Positions 17,911-26,600 of a stretch of DNA of 39,112 nt are shown here, one piece after another (positions within the stretch are counted from its first letter, which is position 1; every line of letters begins with the position of its first letter). Source of the DNA: Nitrospinota bacterium. Lineage in GTDB: Bacteria; Nitrospirota; Nitrospiria; Nitrospirales; UBA8639. A program made the position numbers and the translations under genes. Below the pieces are notes generated by a model. That model did no database searches. It saw nothing but the letters and a program-made list of their open reading frames with translations, and was not told the origin of the DNA. The stretch covers positions 1-39,112 of the forward strand of contig JACZVJ010000015.1 of NCBI GenBank assembly GCA_022572725.1, given 5' to 3'.

Positions 17911-18180
17911 ATGAAGGAAACTGACCCGGAAAAATTGGCCTTGCTCTATGACCGTTTTAAAGATGTGTGTTTGGTCGAAAAGGAGGTTTGGAAGGAAATA
18001 TTCATGCCTCGCCAAATAACTCAAGGTGCCATCATGACCAATGTGCAGGAGCGTTACGACGTTATCATTGACGATCCGGAAGTCGAGGAAGCGCTTGAGG
18101 CCAACATCCTTCGGGGTGCCAAAGCTTTGGCTGCTGCCATACACGAATATAAAGCACACATTAGCTTCGTGAAGAAATAG
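17911..18180 (+). CDS. Small acidic protein, unknown function
   Basis: 89 residues from an ATG with a strong GGAGGAG ribosome site (17895-17901). It is predicted largely helical and acidic (DPEVEEALEANILRGAKALAAAIHEYKAHI), with no cysteine pair or membrane segment, so it is probably cytoplasmic. I do not recognise the family. It stands alone between hyuB and a long non-coding stretch. Confidence 0.65.
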   Translation: MKETDPEKLALLYDRFKDVCLVEKEVWKEIFMPRQITQGAIMTNVQERYDVIIDDPEVEEALEANILRGAKALAAAIHEYKAHISFVKK

Positions 18181-18942
18181 CAAGCCGGTCCTGAGGAGAT
18201 TGCATTCAGCTTTCCTCCATGTATCTTGGCTTAAACACTTGTAATCAGCATGAGAGTTTTCAGTGGGCGGACTTTCCACAAAGACAGGGTTCATGCCCGA
18301 CGGGGCGAGGACCAGTCTAAATTACGAATCCTGCCAGCCGATTCTTATCGTGGTTCCTTAAACTTTCTTCCATTGCCCCCAAGCTTTACCCACCAAGCTG
18401 GGTCCCCCACGAGTGCACGGTACCGGGTTCGGGAGTAGGCGGTTTAGTCAAACCTCTACCCGAAACCCGAAAATTTTTGGAAACCGGGATTTCCTTATCC
18501 CGAGGAGCGACCGCTTCCCCATTGACGATATCTAAAGGCGTCTTGGGATTTAACAGTTTTTGCTTTGGTTGGGAAAGATCGGTTTGTTCAGGGGTTTGGG
18601 CAAAATACCATCCCCCGAGAGGTCGGTAGAGGCTATTTTCCCAATTCGGCAGTCGGAGAATTTTACAGATGGAATCTTGTGGGCTAAAGGCTTGAAAACG
18701 CATGAGTATTTGTTGTTCCCCCCTCCAGGTCTGCCGGAACCCGTCAGGGAATCTTACAATTTTTTTCCTGACAAGTTAGATCGATTTCCCATCCCGCCCT
18801 GTGCGTTGATGTAAAAACGTTTCTTTTGCTTTCCCTTTGGTGAAGTTGATGCAGCCTTTTCCCTGGTCTCAGGGAAAGGCATGGTCCTTGCTGAAGTTTA
18901 CACATCTGTGGAAATCAACTTTTTACTGGAAGGGGAAGGCTG
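18181..18942. other. 762-bp stretch with no firm gene
   Basis: Only one frame is even moderately protein-like: a reverse-strand frame at 18386-18703 (105 codons from an ATG) containing PLGGWYFAQTPEQTDLSQPKQ. Its nearest purine-rich ribosome site is about 17 bases away, and I recognise no domain. It may be a short secreted or decayed gene, and I do not call it. No clear repeat family was seen here. Confidence 0.3.
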
Positions 18943-19095
18943 ATGTGGGTATGCAACAAATGTCAGGGATCAATGTTTGTAGAGCGGGCTGTGGATTTGG
19001 TGTTGGGGCTGTCGATCCTGCTCTATGCTTGTGTGAACTGCGGCCGGCGTACCCCAGCTGAAAGCAAACCACGGCCACTGGCTTACAAATCCTAA
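18943..19095 (+). CDS. 50-residue Zn-ribbon protein with a hydrophobic middle
   Basis: The frame ATG TGG GTA TGC at 18943 runs 50 codons to TAA at 19093-19095. It begins MWVCNKCQGSMFVERAVD, then has a hydrophobic stretch (LVLGLSILLYA) and a second pair, CVNCGRR. Two CxxC pairs 23 residues apart make a small zinc ribbon likely. AAGGGGAAGG at about 18930-18939 is a strong ribosome site, and the stop codon overlaps the AAGGAG that serves the next gene, so the two are translated in tandem. Size, motif and spacing support a real gene; its function is unknown. Confidence 0.7.
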   Translation: MWVCNKCQGSMFVERAVDLVLGLSILLYACVNCGRRTPAESKPRPLAYKS

Positions 19096-19105
19096 GGAGA
19101 TTCCC

Positions 19106-19297
19106 ATGAACGTTACCACGGAGCAACCTCGACGGCTGACAAATGATGAAAAAAAAGCGGCGGAAGCGGCCTTTCGGGGGGCTCCCTTTAATCCCGGTTG
19201 GTCCGAATCTTCTCGCAAAGTGTATGAAGGGTTATTGCTGGCGATGGCTCGTCGGCGGGCGAAGAAGTCCAATGAGATGGGTGTCGAAGGAAATTAG
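19106..19297 (+). CDS. Small basic protein, unknown function
   Basis: 63 residues from the ATG at 19106, with AAGGAG at 19094-19099 immediately after the preceding gene's stop. The protein is helical and basic (LTNDEKKAAEAAFRGAPFNP, then RKVYEGLLLAMARRRAKKS), with no cysteines. The tight spacing to the 50-residue Zn-ribbon gene suggests a two-gene unit. Family not recognised. Confidence 0.65.
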   Translation: MNVTTEQPRRLTNDEKKAAEAAFRGAPFNPGWSESSRKVYEGLLLAMARRRAKKSNEMGVEGN

Positions 19298-19377
19298 TCC
19301 TTTCACCCCGCCGGTGAGCAAAGGATTGAAACCAGGAAGTTCCTGGCGCCGAATCAATTTCACGCCTTGATTTCCGG

Positions 19378-19554
19378 TTGCGATCCCCGTTGAATTCTCT
19401 GGCAGGGGCCGTTCTTCGCGTCTTTATCCTCCTCGTCATCATCTGGTCCCTGGCTTTTTATCTCTTTGTTCGCCAAAGTCGTGAACACGGCCTTCCCTAT
19501 CCGTTGACAACCTGTTTAGGCTTGAAGTACCAACGCAACTGGCTTGTTTGGTGA
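19378..19554 (+). CDS. Possible small membrane protein with TTG start
   Basis: An open frame of 58 codons from a TTG at 19378 (or 54 from a TTG at 19390) to TGA at 19552-19554. It contains one strongly hydrophobic segment (AVLRVFILLVIIWSLAFYLFV) followed by a positively charged side (RQSREHG), which is a classic single-pass pattern. There is no clear ribosome site and no ATG, so this is tentative. If real, it would follow the two small genes at 18943 and 19106. Confidence 0.3.
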   Translation: MRSPLNSLAGAVLRVFILLVIIWSLAFYLFVRQSREHGLPYPLTTCLGLKYQRNWLVW

Positions 19555-19727
19555 GCTGAACGTGGAACGATGCTTTCGCTCATCTCATTTTTTAGACATG
19601 TTCTGAGTTTTCCCACCCTTTCCAAAATTTCGTGGCGAGGGGTATCATTGTTGACCTTGACCGTGGGTACATCCAGGTGAGACACATGCGATTGCGACGC
19701 AAAGCAAACTGCTGGGTAAGATAGCCT

Positions 19728-20114
19728 ATGCCTGCCCCTGAGGTCTTCGTTAAAGCTCTTCAAGGACAACCCATTTCTTGTCCTATGTCTCGCTGCCCTG
19801 GTCCAGTTGAATCAATCGAATTGTCTCGCGCTCGGGACAAGATCAAAACATTTAGCCTGAAATGTGGACGGTGTGGATGGCAGGATCAGGTGACTGGCCA
19901 TGAAGACTCCGAACCACCCTGGGATGAAGCTTCCCTCCAGGCCATTACCGAGGAACATCTCTTGCACCTCCAACCGGTTTGTCCCTTCGATCATGCCCCC
20001 GTCGTGTTCATCTCTTTACCCAATCCTCGCCGGAAAGCACGGTATCGGATTTCTTGTTTTTATTGCGGTCGCCAGGTGGAAATGGACTGGCCTCCTCAAG
20101 AATCCAAGTGGTAA
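19728..20114 (+). CDS. Cysteine-rich putative Zn-binding protein, unknown function
   Basis: 128 residues. Cysteine pairs occur in CPMSRC, KCGRCGW, CPFDH and SCFYCGRQ, so two treble-clef or ribbon-like metal sites are plausible, separated by an acidic linker (GHEDSEPPWDEAS). No catalytic motif or membrane segment is seen, and I do not recognise the family. A GGGTAAG sequence lies about ten bases before the ATG. A miniature element follows 34 bases after its stop. Confidence 0.65.
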   Translation: MPAPEVFVKALQGQPISCPMSRCPGPVESIELSRARDKIKTFSLKCGRCGWQDQVTGHEDSEPPWDEASLQAITEEHLLHLQPVCPFDHAPVVFISLPNPRRKARYRISCFYCGRQVEMDWPPQESKW

Positions 20115-20148
20115 TCCGCCAAAAGAGTAGATTCCAGTTCCCACAATG

Positions 20149-20317
20149 CTAGGAGCCTGTCCAAGATTAGGCTGATCTACTGCGGTTGCGCCGGATTTGG
20201 CCAGATTTTCCGATCCTTTTCGTTCAATAGTCACCACTATTCGCCTCAAACGATCGAACAATCTGACTCAAACCAGCACAACCTCGTGACGATCGCTAAT
20301 CTCGGACAGGCTCCTAG
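20149..20317. mobile_element. 169-bp MITE-like element, copy 2
   Basis: Same length as the copy at 12414 and about 90% identical. The terminal inverted repeats are better preserved here: CTAGGAGCCTGTCCAAGATT on the left mirrors the right end over about 22 bases with one mismatch. CTAG flanks both ends. It lies between the cysteine-rich gene and the diguanylate cyclase and carries no transposase. Both copies have CCG immediately to the right, which may be part of the element or of the preferred target. Confidence 0.82.
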
Positions 20318-20438
20318 CCGGCGGTTGAAAACAGCCTGCCTGGGAGATGTTTTTTCCCAAACCATGGGGGGGTATCCCATAAGAAAGGATTTGTAGAAAT
20401 CGGCCAGCACCATAGATCCGTCCATGCAGGGAGGGGTC

Positions 20439-20519
20439 ATGGTTCCTCAGGATCAAGAAACCCTTTGGCTGGCCGATAGAATTATAGAATATAGTGATGT
20501 GAAAGCGGTCGAAAAGTAG
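20439..20519 (+). CDS. Possible 26-residue small protein
   Basis: ATG at 20439 to TAG at 20517-20519, encoding an amphipathic acidic peptide (PQDQETLWLADRIIEYSD). GGGAGG lies directly upstream; an in-frame ATG at 20424 would add five residues. It sits between the second miniature element and the diguanylate cyclase gene. The evidence is only the ribosome site and the composition, so this is low confidence. Confidence 0.22.
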   Translation: MVPQDQETLWLADRIIEYSDVKAVEK

Positions 20520-20596
20520 AGAAATGTCCAAAAACAAGACAGGCGAAAAAACCTGTAGGGAATTGGGAATTCTCTCCACCCCAGGGAAACCAGTCC

Positions 20597-21736
20597 ATGT
20601 TTAAATTGTGGTCGAGCCGAAAGGGCCAGGGAGATGAGGTGGCTGTCCAGGAAGTTACCCAGGACTCTGGCAACGGGTCCTCTGCCCCGCATGAGGACAA
20701 TGAGGCGGCCGTTGAGACCGTCGCCAAAATATTGCGCATCCTCGGGCGGCACGCCTTTGATCTGGATAAAGGCAGTGCCGAGTCCTTCAATAGAGAATTT
20801 GAGCGGTGGGCTCGACATGTGCTGCTGGGCACCTCGACCTCGGAAGACCCCGAGGCGGGGGCGTTCGCTGGTGATGGGCGGAGAAACTGGGGTGACCTCT
20901 GTCAGTTCGTCAACCGCCATCGCCAACATGAGAAGACCTACGTCGTTAAGGGGTTTCAGGATCTCCGTGATGTCATTTGGACCTTTACCAGCACGCTCAG
21001 CCAAGCCTTTACCCAGGACAAGGAACACGACGGCCGGATGGACTCCCACATTGGCCGGCTCAGGGCCGCTGTTGATGGTAAAACCCCTGAGGAAATGAAG
21101 CGCGAAGTCCTCGCTGCGGCTGAAGGCCTAGGCAAACTGGTTGAGGACCGTCGTCAACAGCAGCGGGCTCGAATGGAGAGGTTGGGCGACAAATTAAAGG
21201 AGGTGGAAGCTGAACTGGGCTATGCCCGTGAGCAGATGACGCTGGATCCCCTGACCCAACTCTACAATCGAGCGGCGCTGGATCAACACATTGAACGAGT
21301 CAGTGCGCTGAGTGTCATTTCTGGTTTCCCGGCCTGTCTTCTGATGATCGATATCGATCATTTTAAACAGGTTAACGACACCTATGGGCACCGAGCCGGG
21401 GATGCGGTGATTCGCCAACTCGCCGACCGGACGGTTCTCACTTTCCCCCGCAAAACGGATTTCGTTGCTCGGTATGGTGGAGAGGAATTTGTGGTACTCC
21501 TTCAAGATAGTTCACTTGAGGTTGGGAGGGGATTGGGTGAACGCCTTCTGGAGGCGGTCCGACAATCCTTGTTTCAACACGAGGATCAGGAATTGGAGGT
21601 GACGGTATCCGTCGGGCTGGCAGAGTTGATTTCAGGAGAGTCTTCGGGTAGTTGGGTGGAACGGGCCGACCGAGCCCTTTATGAAGCCAAGCAGAATGGC
21701 CGTAATCAGCTACGTGCGGCGGGGGTTGATCTGTAG
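20597..21736 (+). CDS. Diguanylate cyclase (GGDEF domain)
   Basis: 379 residues. The N-terminal 200 residues are soluble and helical without a known sensory domain, ending in a likely coiled coil (about 165-213: EEMKREVLAAAEGLGKLVED onward). The GGDEF domain follows (DPLTQLYNRAALDQ at 217-230, IDIDHFKQVNDTYGHRAGD). The active-site motif is GGEEF at 294-298, a functional variant, and the inhibitory I-site RKTD (285-288) lies five residues before it. It should therefore make c-di-GMP from GTP with product feedback. It is cytoplasmic (no membrane segment). The N-terminal layout resembles other GGDEF proteins with a roughly 200-residue helical leader. It converges with the TonB receptor gene. Confidence 0.92.
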   Translation: MFKLWSSRKGQGDEVAVQEVTQDSGNGSSAPHEDNEAAVETVAKILRILGRHAFDLDKGSAESFNREFERWARHVLLGTSTSEDPEAGAFAGDGRRNWGDLCQFVNRHRQHEKTYVVKGFQDLRDVIWTFTSTLSQAFTQDKEHDGRMDSHIGRLRAAVDGKTPEEMKREVLAAAEGLGKLVEDRRQQQRARMERLGDKLKEVEAELGYAREQMTLDPLTQLYNRAALDQHIERVSALSVISGFPACLLMIDIDHFKQVNDTYGHRAGDAVIRQLADRTVLTFPRKTDFVARYGGEEFVVLLQDSSLEVGRGLGERLLEAVRQSLFQHEDQELEVTVSVGLAELISGESSGSWVERADRALYEAKQNGRNQLRAAGVDL

Positions 21737-21741
21737 TGCCC

Positions 21742-21755
21742 TTTGCCCGGGCAAA
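21742..21755. terminator. Perfect palindrome between convergent genes
   Basis: TTTGCCCGGGCAAA is a perfect 14-base palindrome placed six bases after the diguanylate cyclase stop and before the convergent TonB-receptor stop. It may aid transcription termination, but it has almost no loop and no T-run, so this is tentative. Confidence 0.3.
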
Positions 21756-21816
21756 CCCTGGAGAATGAGCCCTCCTATGGGAAGCCCCAGGGCCTTGAAC
21801 GATTCATGGCCCTTCC

Positions 21817-23793
21817 CTACGAAGTATACTCAACTCCAAATCGAAACCACGCCTTCGGCGTCCCAAATCCGAGAAACTCCTCATAAGTTGTATTCGTCAC
21901 ATTTTCTACTACTCCAAATAGTTTCCAAGATTTCCCAAAATAAAGCGTAGCAGCGAGGTCGGCTTTGATATAGCCAGGAACGGATTGTTGGTCCGTGGGA
22001 ATTTGCAGATCAAATCGTTCTCCTACCGCTCGGACGTCCCCTCGAATCTTCAGGGAAGGAATCGGTTGGGCATCAATGACGAACCCGCCTGAGTATCGTG
22101 GCCGATTCCGAAGTTGGTCACTGGTTCCACGGATATCACTATCCAAATACGTGAAATAACCCTTGAGGTGGAGCGAAGGGAGGGGCCGGGCATCGAGACT
22201 CAGTTCGATTCCTTGGGTCACCACCGTGTTGAGATTGATAAGTTTAAAGGTCCCTTGCCGGGCGAGATTCGGATCAAGATCGATCAAGTCGGAAAATCGA
22301 TTGTAAAAATAGGTCATCTCGATGCCATACTTCCCCTGATTAAGCTCCTGGCGAATGCCGGCATCCCATCCAACGCTGCTTTCTGCTTCTAAGGCCGAAT
22401 TGCCAATGAGGGGATCACCCAGTGCATTAAAGCTTGGGAGTTTAAATCCTTCTCCGTAACTTCCTCGAAGCGTGGTTTCCGACGGAAAGTGAACGATGAG
22501 AGCTGCTCTGGGACTGACCTGCACAGGGAACTCTTCTGGCACATCCAGTCGAATACCACTAGTTACGGTCACGTTAGGTAAAGGAAAAAAGCTTGCCTCA
22601 ACGAATCCCGCCGGAGTGGTGCGAGTTTTTTGAAAGTCGCTTCGCTGGTCCGAACTCTGGCCCAGGGCGCTGAGTTGTTGAACGCCCGTCCGTTCCCCAT
22701 GTTCCCGATTCAACTGGAGTCCGCCTGCGAGTGACCATTCTTTGGAAAGGGTCCGGAGGTGTTTCCAGAGCAGTCGAAATTGAGTGAAATTGGTGGTAAA
22801 GGTAGCAGGAGGAATTTGAAAGGTGTCCGGCGCCGAAAGCACACCAGGGTTCTCAACATCCTGGCTCCGGTGGAAGAGAGTCGCGGAAAATTGGTGGGTC
22901 CCCTCACCATCTCCGTTTTGAGTCACGAGGATCCCCAGCGCGGCTTCGTCTGTGTTTCGTTGCTCGGTGTCACGCAAAATGGCAAGGCGCGGGCCACCGC
23001 TTCCTTCCGGGAAAGATCGGACATCGCTTTTGGTGTATTGACCGGTCAACTGTACAGTGAGGGGGGTTCCTTGAGGCCATTCTAGACGGCCGCTTACCGT
23101 GGCGAGGTCAAATTGGTCTCCATCTACCTGTGCGTCATTCCGTGTGTAGGAGATTGAACTGGTATAGGTAAGACTCTCCAGAGGGCCGCTCGCCTGAAGA
23201 AACCCTCTCGTATATCCGAATTGCCCGCCCTCAACCTGAAGTCGGTGTTTCCCTTTTGATTGCCCGCGGCGTGTGATGATGTTGATGACGCCGCCCATGG
23301 CATCTGATCCGTAGAGCGCAGAAGCAGGTCCACGGACGATTTCAATTCGGTCAATCCGCTCTGTGGTGAGAGTGGAAAGATCCACAGACCCACCACGCTG
23401 ATTTGTTGGATCATTGAGGCGGATGCCGTCAATCATGATAACTGTAAAATTGGGATCGCCCCCTCGAATGTAGACCGAACTGATTCCACCTCTTCCGCCC
23501 ATCTCATCGACGTACAATCCCGGGATTTGCTGGAGGACGGTGCTGAGCCGGTTGGCCTCTTGCCGGTCGATCTGGTCACGGGAAATCACTGCGACACTGG
23601 CCGGTGTCCTGGCGAGAGCAGTGGGTCCAGCCGAGGCTGTCACGATCACGGGATCCAATTCGGAAATCGAGGAGTCATCTGCCGCATTGAGAAAGTTGGG
23701 AAGGAGAGACAGGGGTCCCAGAAAAAGGGGAAAGATCAGAATGACTCCTCGGGGAGCCAATTGGGCGAGAGCATGGTGCACAAAGAGGAACAA
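21817..23793 (-). CDS. TonB-dependent outer-membrane receptor (BtuB/CirA-like)
   Basis: 658 residues. A signal peptide region (VILIFPLFLGPLSLLPNFLNA) is followed by a TonB box-like DPVIVTAS near residue 47 and a plug domain: PASVAVISRDQIDRQEANRL, QIPGLYVDEMGGRGGISSVYIRGG, IDGIRLNDP, and RIEIVRGPASALYGSDAMGG. The remaining 500 residues alternate as beta strands of the 22-strand barrel. The plug resembles cobalamin and ferric-siderophore receptors; the ligand cannot be fixed. There is no ATG: the start is a TTG at 23793 or a GTG a few codons later. No TonB-ExbBD or ABC genes are adjacent. It diverges from a histidine kinase/regulator pair that could sense the same signal. Confidence 0.9.
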   Translation of the reverse strand: MFLFVHHALAQLAPRGVILIFPLFLGPLSLLPNFLNAADDSSISELDPVIVTASAGPTALARTPASVAVISRDQIDRQEANRLSTVLQQIPGLYVDEMGGRGGISSVYIRGGDPNFTVIMIDGIRLNDPTNQRGGSVDLSTLTTERIDRIEIVRGPASALYGSDAMGGVINIITRRGQSKGKHRLQVEGGQFGYTRGFLQASGPLESLTYTSSISYTRNDAQVDGDQFDLATVSGRLEWPQGTPLTVQLTGQYTKSDVRSFPEGSGGPRLAILRDTEQRNTDEAALGILVTQNGDGEGTHQFSATLFHRSQDVENPGVLSAPDTFQIPPATFTTNFTQFRLLWKHLRTLSKEWSLAGGLQLNREHGERTGVQQLSALGQSSDQRSDFQKTRTTPAGFVEASFFPLPNVTVTSGIRLDVPEEFPVQVSPRAALIVHFPSETTLRGSYGEGFKLPSFNALGDPLIGNSALEAESSVGWDAGIRQELNQGKYGIEMTYFYNRFSDLIDLDPNLARQGTFKLINLNTVVTQGIELSLDARPLPSLHLKGYFTYLDSDIRGTSDQLRNRPRYSGGFVIDAQPIPSLKIRGDVRAVGERFDLQIPTDQQSVPGYIKADLAATLYFGKSWKLFGVVENVTNTTYEEFLGFGTPKAWFRFGVEYTS

Positions 23794-24084
23794 TACCGGG
23801 TGCGAGAAGGAGATTCAAAGATGGGGAAGGGACACCGGAATTTGGAGCCGGGGATGGGGAGGCGGGAGGGGGAGCTTCCCTCACATACCAGACCTTACCC
23901 AGACCTCTGGGGTTCTAAAGTCTTGTTGGGTTCTACCGATAGTAAAGTACACAAAGGCCCTCAATCCAACCATAATGGTGAGGAACTCAGAACATTCCTT
24001 AGGACATGCACACCTCCTTTTTGAGGTGGGTTCCAAGAGGTTGTTCATCCCGAAGGTCCACTGTTCCTACAAGGTGCCGGGTTT
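23794..24084. other. Divergent intergenic region, receptor/kinase
   Basis: It must contain promoters for both flanking genes. One small hairpin is visible: CACCTC at 24011-24016 with GAGGTG at 24023-24028. I looked for cobalamin riboswitch signatures on the receptor strand and found none. Confidence 0.35.
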
Positions 24085-25767
24085 ATGATGGAGAAAAGAT
24101 GGGGAATGACCCAATTTCATGCGATGGATCAAGTCCCGATAGGGATTTGTGTCCTTAAGAAGGATTTTCTGGTCCACTATTGGAATCGCTGCCTTGAAGA
24201 ATGGACCGGGATCGCTCGACAATCCATCGTTGGCCGACCCATTGGGGAATGGTTTCCCCATTTAATGAGCTCGGAATTTACTGCTAGCTTGACCCCTCTA
24301 TTTGAAGTGGGGGGCCAAATCATCTTTTCTTCAGAATTCCACCCCCACCTTATTCCAGCTTCCTTCCCTGATGGGAAGCTGCGCGTTCAACATACGACTG
24401 CAACGGGGGTTTATGGAGCGGAAGAAGAGGCCTGGCATGCGTTACTGGCTATTCAGGATGTGACCAGCCTCGCGACGCAGGTGGAGGCTCACAAAAGGAT
24501 GCGGGATCAAGCCGAGAAAGAGGTGAAGGAGCGGAAGTTGGCCCAAACGGAATTAGCCCGGCTGACCCGTCACCATGAACTCATCCTACGGGCCGCGGGG
24601 AATGGAATTTTCGGCCTTGATTGCGATGGGATGACTTTGTTTGTGAATCCTGCGGCCGCCAGGATGTTGGGGTGGAACGTTGAGGACATGATTGGAAGAA
24701 GCATGCATTCGATTTTACGGCACGGCTGTTCTGAGGGGATTGGCCTTCAGGGCCGGGCATGTCCCATTTCGGCTACGTGGAGATTGGGAACGATTCAGGG
24801 AGTATCGGAGGATGTCTTTTGGAGGCGGGATGGAACGAATTTTCTTGTTGAGTACGTGAGTGCGCCTATGCGGGAAAATGAAAAGATTGTCGGTGCGGTT
24901 GTCACGTTCAATGACATCACCGAACGGAAAGACCTGGAGAAAAAGGTCCTTCGCTATACCCTAAAGCTAGAAGAAGAAATCGACCGTCGGACAAGTCGCA
25001 TCCGAGAATTGGAGCAGCGCCGCATGCAGGTAGAGAAGTTAGCAGCGTTGGCACAGGTGGCTGCGGGGATCGCCCATGAAATCAATAACCCCCTCGCGGG
25101 GATAAAAAATTCGTTTCATTTAGTGAAAGGCGCTATTCCCCATGATCACCCGTATTTCGGGTATATAGGAAGAATTGACCACGAGATTGAGCGTATCACA
25201 GAGACCATCCGGCGCATGTATCAGCTCTACCGACCGGATCCGGCCGTTCTTGGTCCGGTGAACTTGCAGGGGCTTCTTCGAGATGTTTCGTTAATGGTCG
25301 AGGGCCCCCTAAAGGAACGAAATTTGCGGATGGTGATACAGGTACCCGCCGAAATCCCACTGGTCCGGTTGCCGATGAGAGACATCACTCAAGTCCTGTG
25401 TAACCTTCTTCAAAATGCGATCCAAGCTTCTCCCGAGGGAGAAGTCATTACGGTTGCGGCTGAGCAGGATCATGATCAGCTACAAATCTCAGTGTCCGAC
25501 CGAGGATCAGTCATTCCCCCTCATGTCCTGCCTCATATATTTGAACCTTTTTTCACCACCAAGATGGGAAGCACTCGGGGTGGGATGGGCCTGGGCCTAT
25601 CGGTCTCTCGGAGTTTGATCGAAGCCCTTGGCGGTCGCATTGAGGTAAAAACAGCGGCTGAGACAGGATCCACCTTTACCCTGGTCGTGCCTTTCTTGGA
25701 TGGGGCTGAGGGGCAGGAGAATTCGAGCAAGAGCCGGAAGGCGGAGGTGGTCTGTGGTTGTGAGTGA
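24085..25767 (+). CDS. Soluble PAS-PAS sensor histidine kinase
   Basis: 560 residues. A first PAS-like domain lies at about 10-130, a coiled linker at 135-165, and a second PAS domain at 165-285, which contains the CPISATWR and VFWRRDGTNFLVEY pattern. The dimerisation/phosphoacceptor helix has H331 in AGIAHEINNPLAGI. The ATP-binding domain has N444 in LLQNAIQASP, the F box FEPFFTTK, and the G2 box GGMGLGLS. The G1 box reads SDRGSVIPP, with serine where the second glycine of DxGxG is usual, so ATP binding may be altered. There is no membrane segment, so it senses a cytoplasmic signal. It overlaps the response-regulator gene by eight bases, forming a classic two-component pair. Confidence 0.92.
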   Translation: MMEKRWGMTQFHAMDQVPIGICVLKKDFLVHYWNRCLEEWTGIARQSIVGRPIGEWFPHLMSSEFTASLTPLFEVGGQIIFSSEFHPHLIPASFPDGKLRVQHTTATGVYGAEEEAWHALLAIQDVTSLATQVEAHKRMRDQAEKEVKERKLAQTELARLTRHHELILRAAGNGIFGLDCDGMTLFVNPAAARMLGWNVEDMIGRSMHSILRHGCSEGIGLQGRACPISATWRLGTIQGVSEDVFWRRDGTNFLVEYVSAPMRENEKIVGAVVTFNDITERKDLEKKVLRYTLKLEEEIDRRTSRIRELEQRRMQVEKLAALAQVAAGIAHEINNPLAGIKNSFHLVKGAIPHDHPYFGYIGRIDHEIERITETIRRMYQLYRPDPAVLGPVNLQGLLRDVSLMVEGPLKERNLRMVIQVPAEIPLVRLPMRDITQVLCNLLQNAIQASPEGEVITVAAEQDHDQLQISVSDRGSVIPPHVLPHIFEPFFTTKMGSTRGGMGLGLSVSRSLIEALGGRIEVKTAAETGSTFTLVVPFLDGAEGQENSSKSRKAEVVCGCE

Positions 25768-26518
25768 GCGGGGACGCATTCTATTGGCCGACGACGAGGA
25801 AACCTTTTTGCGATCGACGGCGGACTTATTGAGGGAGCATGGATATGCATGTGATTGTGCCAAAGATTCCCAAGTGGCGATGTCCGCCTTGGCTGAGGAG
25901 GAGTACGATCTTCTCATCAGTGACATAAACATGCCGGGGAATGAACAATTGGAATTTTTCAATGAAGTCAATCAAAAGGGCTACCCCCTCCCGATCATTG
26001 TGATCACTGGGTACCCATCGGTCCAAACCGCTGTGGGTTCCTTTCGCTTATCGGCCGTAGATTATCTGCAGAAACCCTTGGACATTCCTGAGTTCATCAC
26101 TTTGGTGGAGAAGGCTTTGAAAAGGGAACGACTCCTCCGTACCGTACGCAAAACCCATGAGGAATTGGGAGCTTTGGTCGGTACCATGGAAAGCCTGGAA
26201 GAGGTTGGCCGCCTGCCAGGACGTGAGGAAATGAGCGGGCACTTCGCTTCGTGCCTTGGCGCTTACCTGAATCAGGCTGTCACCCAAATCGTTACGGTAT
26301 CCACCGGCCTACAAACCGCTCTTGGTGGTCTGAAGAAAGGGCAAGAAAAGTTGGGTGAGAGAGACCTTTTTGAGGCACTATGTCCGAAGTGCCAAAAATA
26401 TCGGGAAGGCCTTTACCAGACTGTCGAGGTTCTTATAAAAACCAAGGGGGCCTTTAAGTCCAAAGATTTGGGAGAGTTACGACGGAAGACGGAGGTTCTA
26501 CTGAAATCTCTTCATTGA
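25760..26518 (+). CDS. Response regulator without a DNA-binding domain
   Basis: 252 residues from the GTG at 25760, which overlaps the kinase stop by eight bases and has GGAGGT eleven bases upstream. The receiver domain (1-125) has acidic D11/D12, phospho-acceptor D55 in ISDINMPGN, the threonine in VITGYPS and the lysine in YLQKPLD. The remaining 125 residues are helical, with a lone CPKC pair and no HTH, GGDEF or other output motif I recognise, and may form a protein-interaction module. Output is therefore probably not direct transcription control. Confidence 0.88.
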   Translation: MSERGRILLADDEETFLRSTADLLREHGYACDCAKDSQVAMSALAEEEYDLLISDINMPGNEQLEFFNEVNQKGYPLPIIVITGYPSVQTAVGSFRLSAVDYLQKPLDIPEFITLVEKALKRERLLRTVRKTHEELGALVGTMESLEEVGRLPGREEMSGHFASCLGAYLNQAVTQIVTVSTGLQTALGGLKKGQEKLGERDLFEALCPKCQKYREGLYQTVEVLIKTKGAFKSKDLGELRRKTEVLLKSLH

Positions 26519-26600
26519 CTTGAGAATGGCTTAAGTTTTTTTGATGATCACCGACAAGAGACTCTGACCAATATGGATTAATTCACACCATTACCAGGCA

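Noticed and set aside
18386-18703. Reverse-strand 105-codon frame as a gene
   Set aside because: Composition is acceptable, but the ribosome site is too distant and no domain or partner supports it; noted in the region entry only.
23794-24084. Possible cobalamin riboswitch upstream of the BtuB-like receptor
   Set aside because: The receptor strand lacks the B12 box (AGCCAGGAGACCTGCC-like) and the other conserved blocks; only unrelated small hairpins are present.
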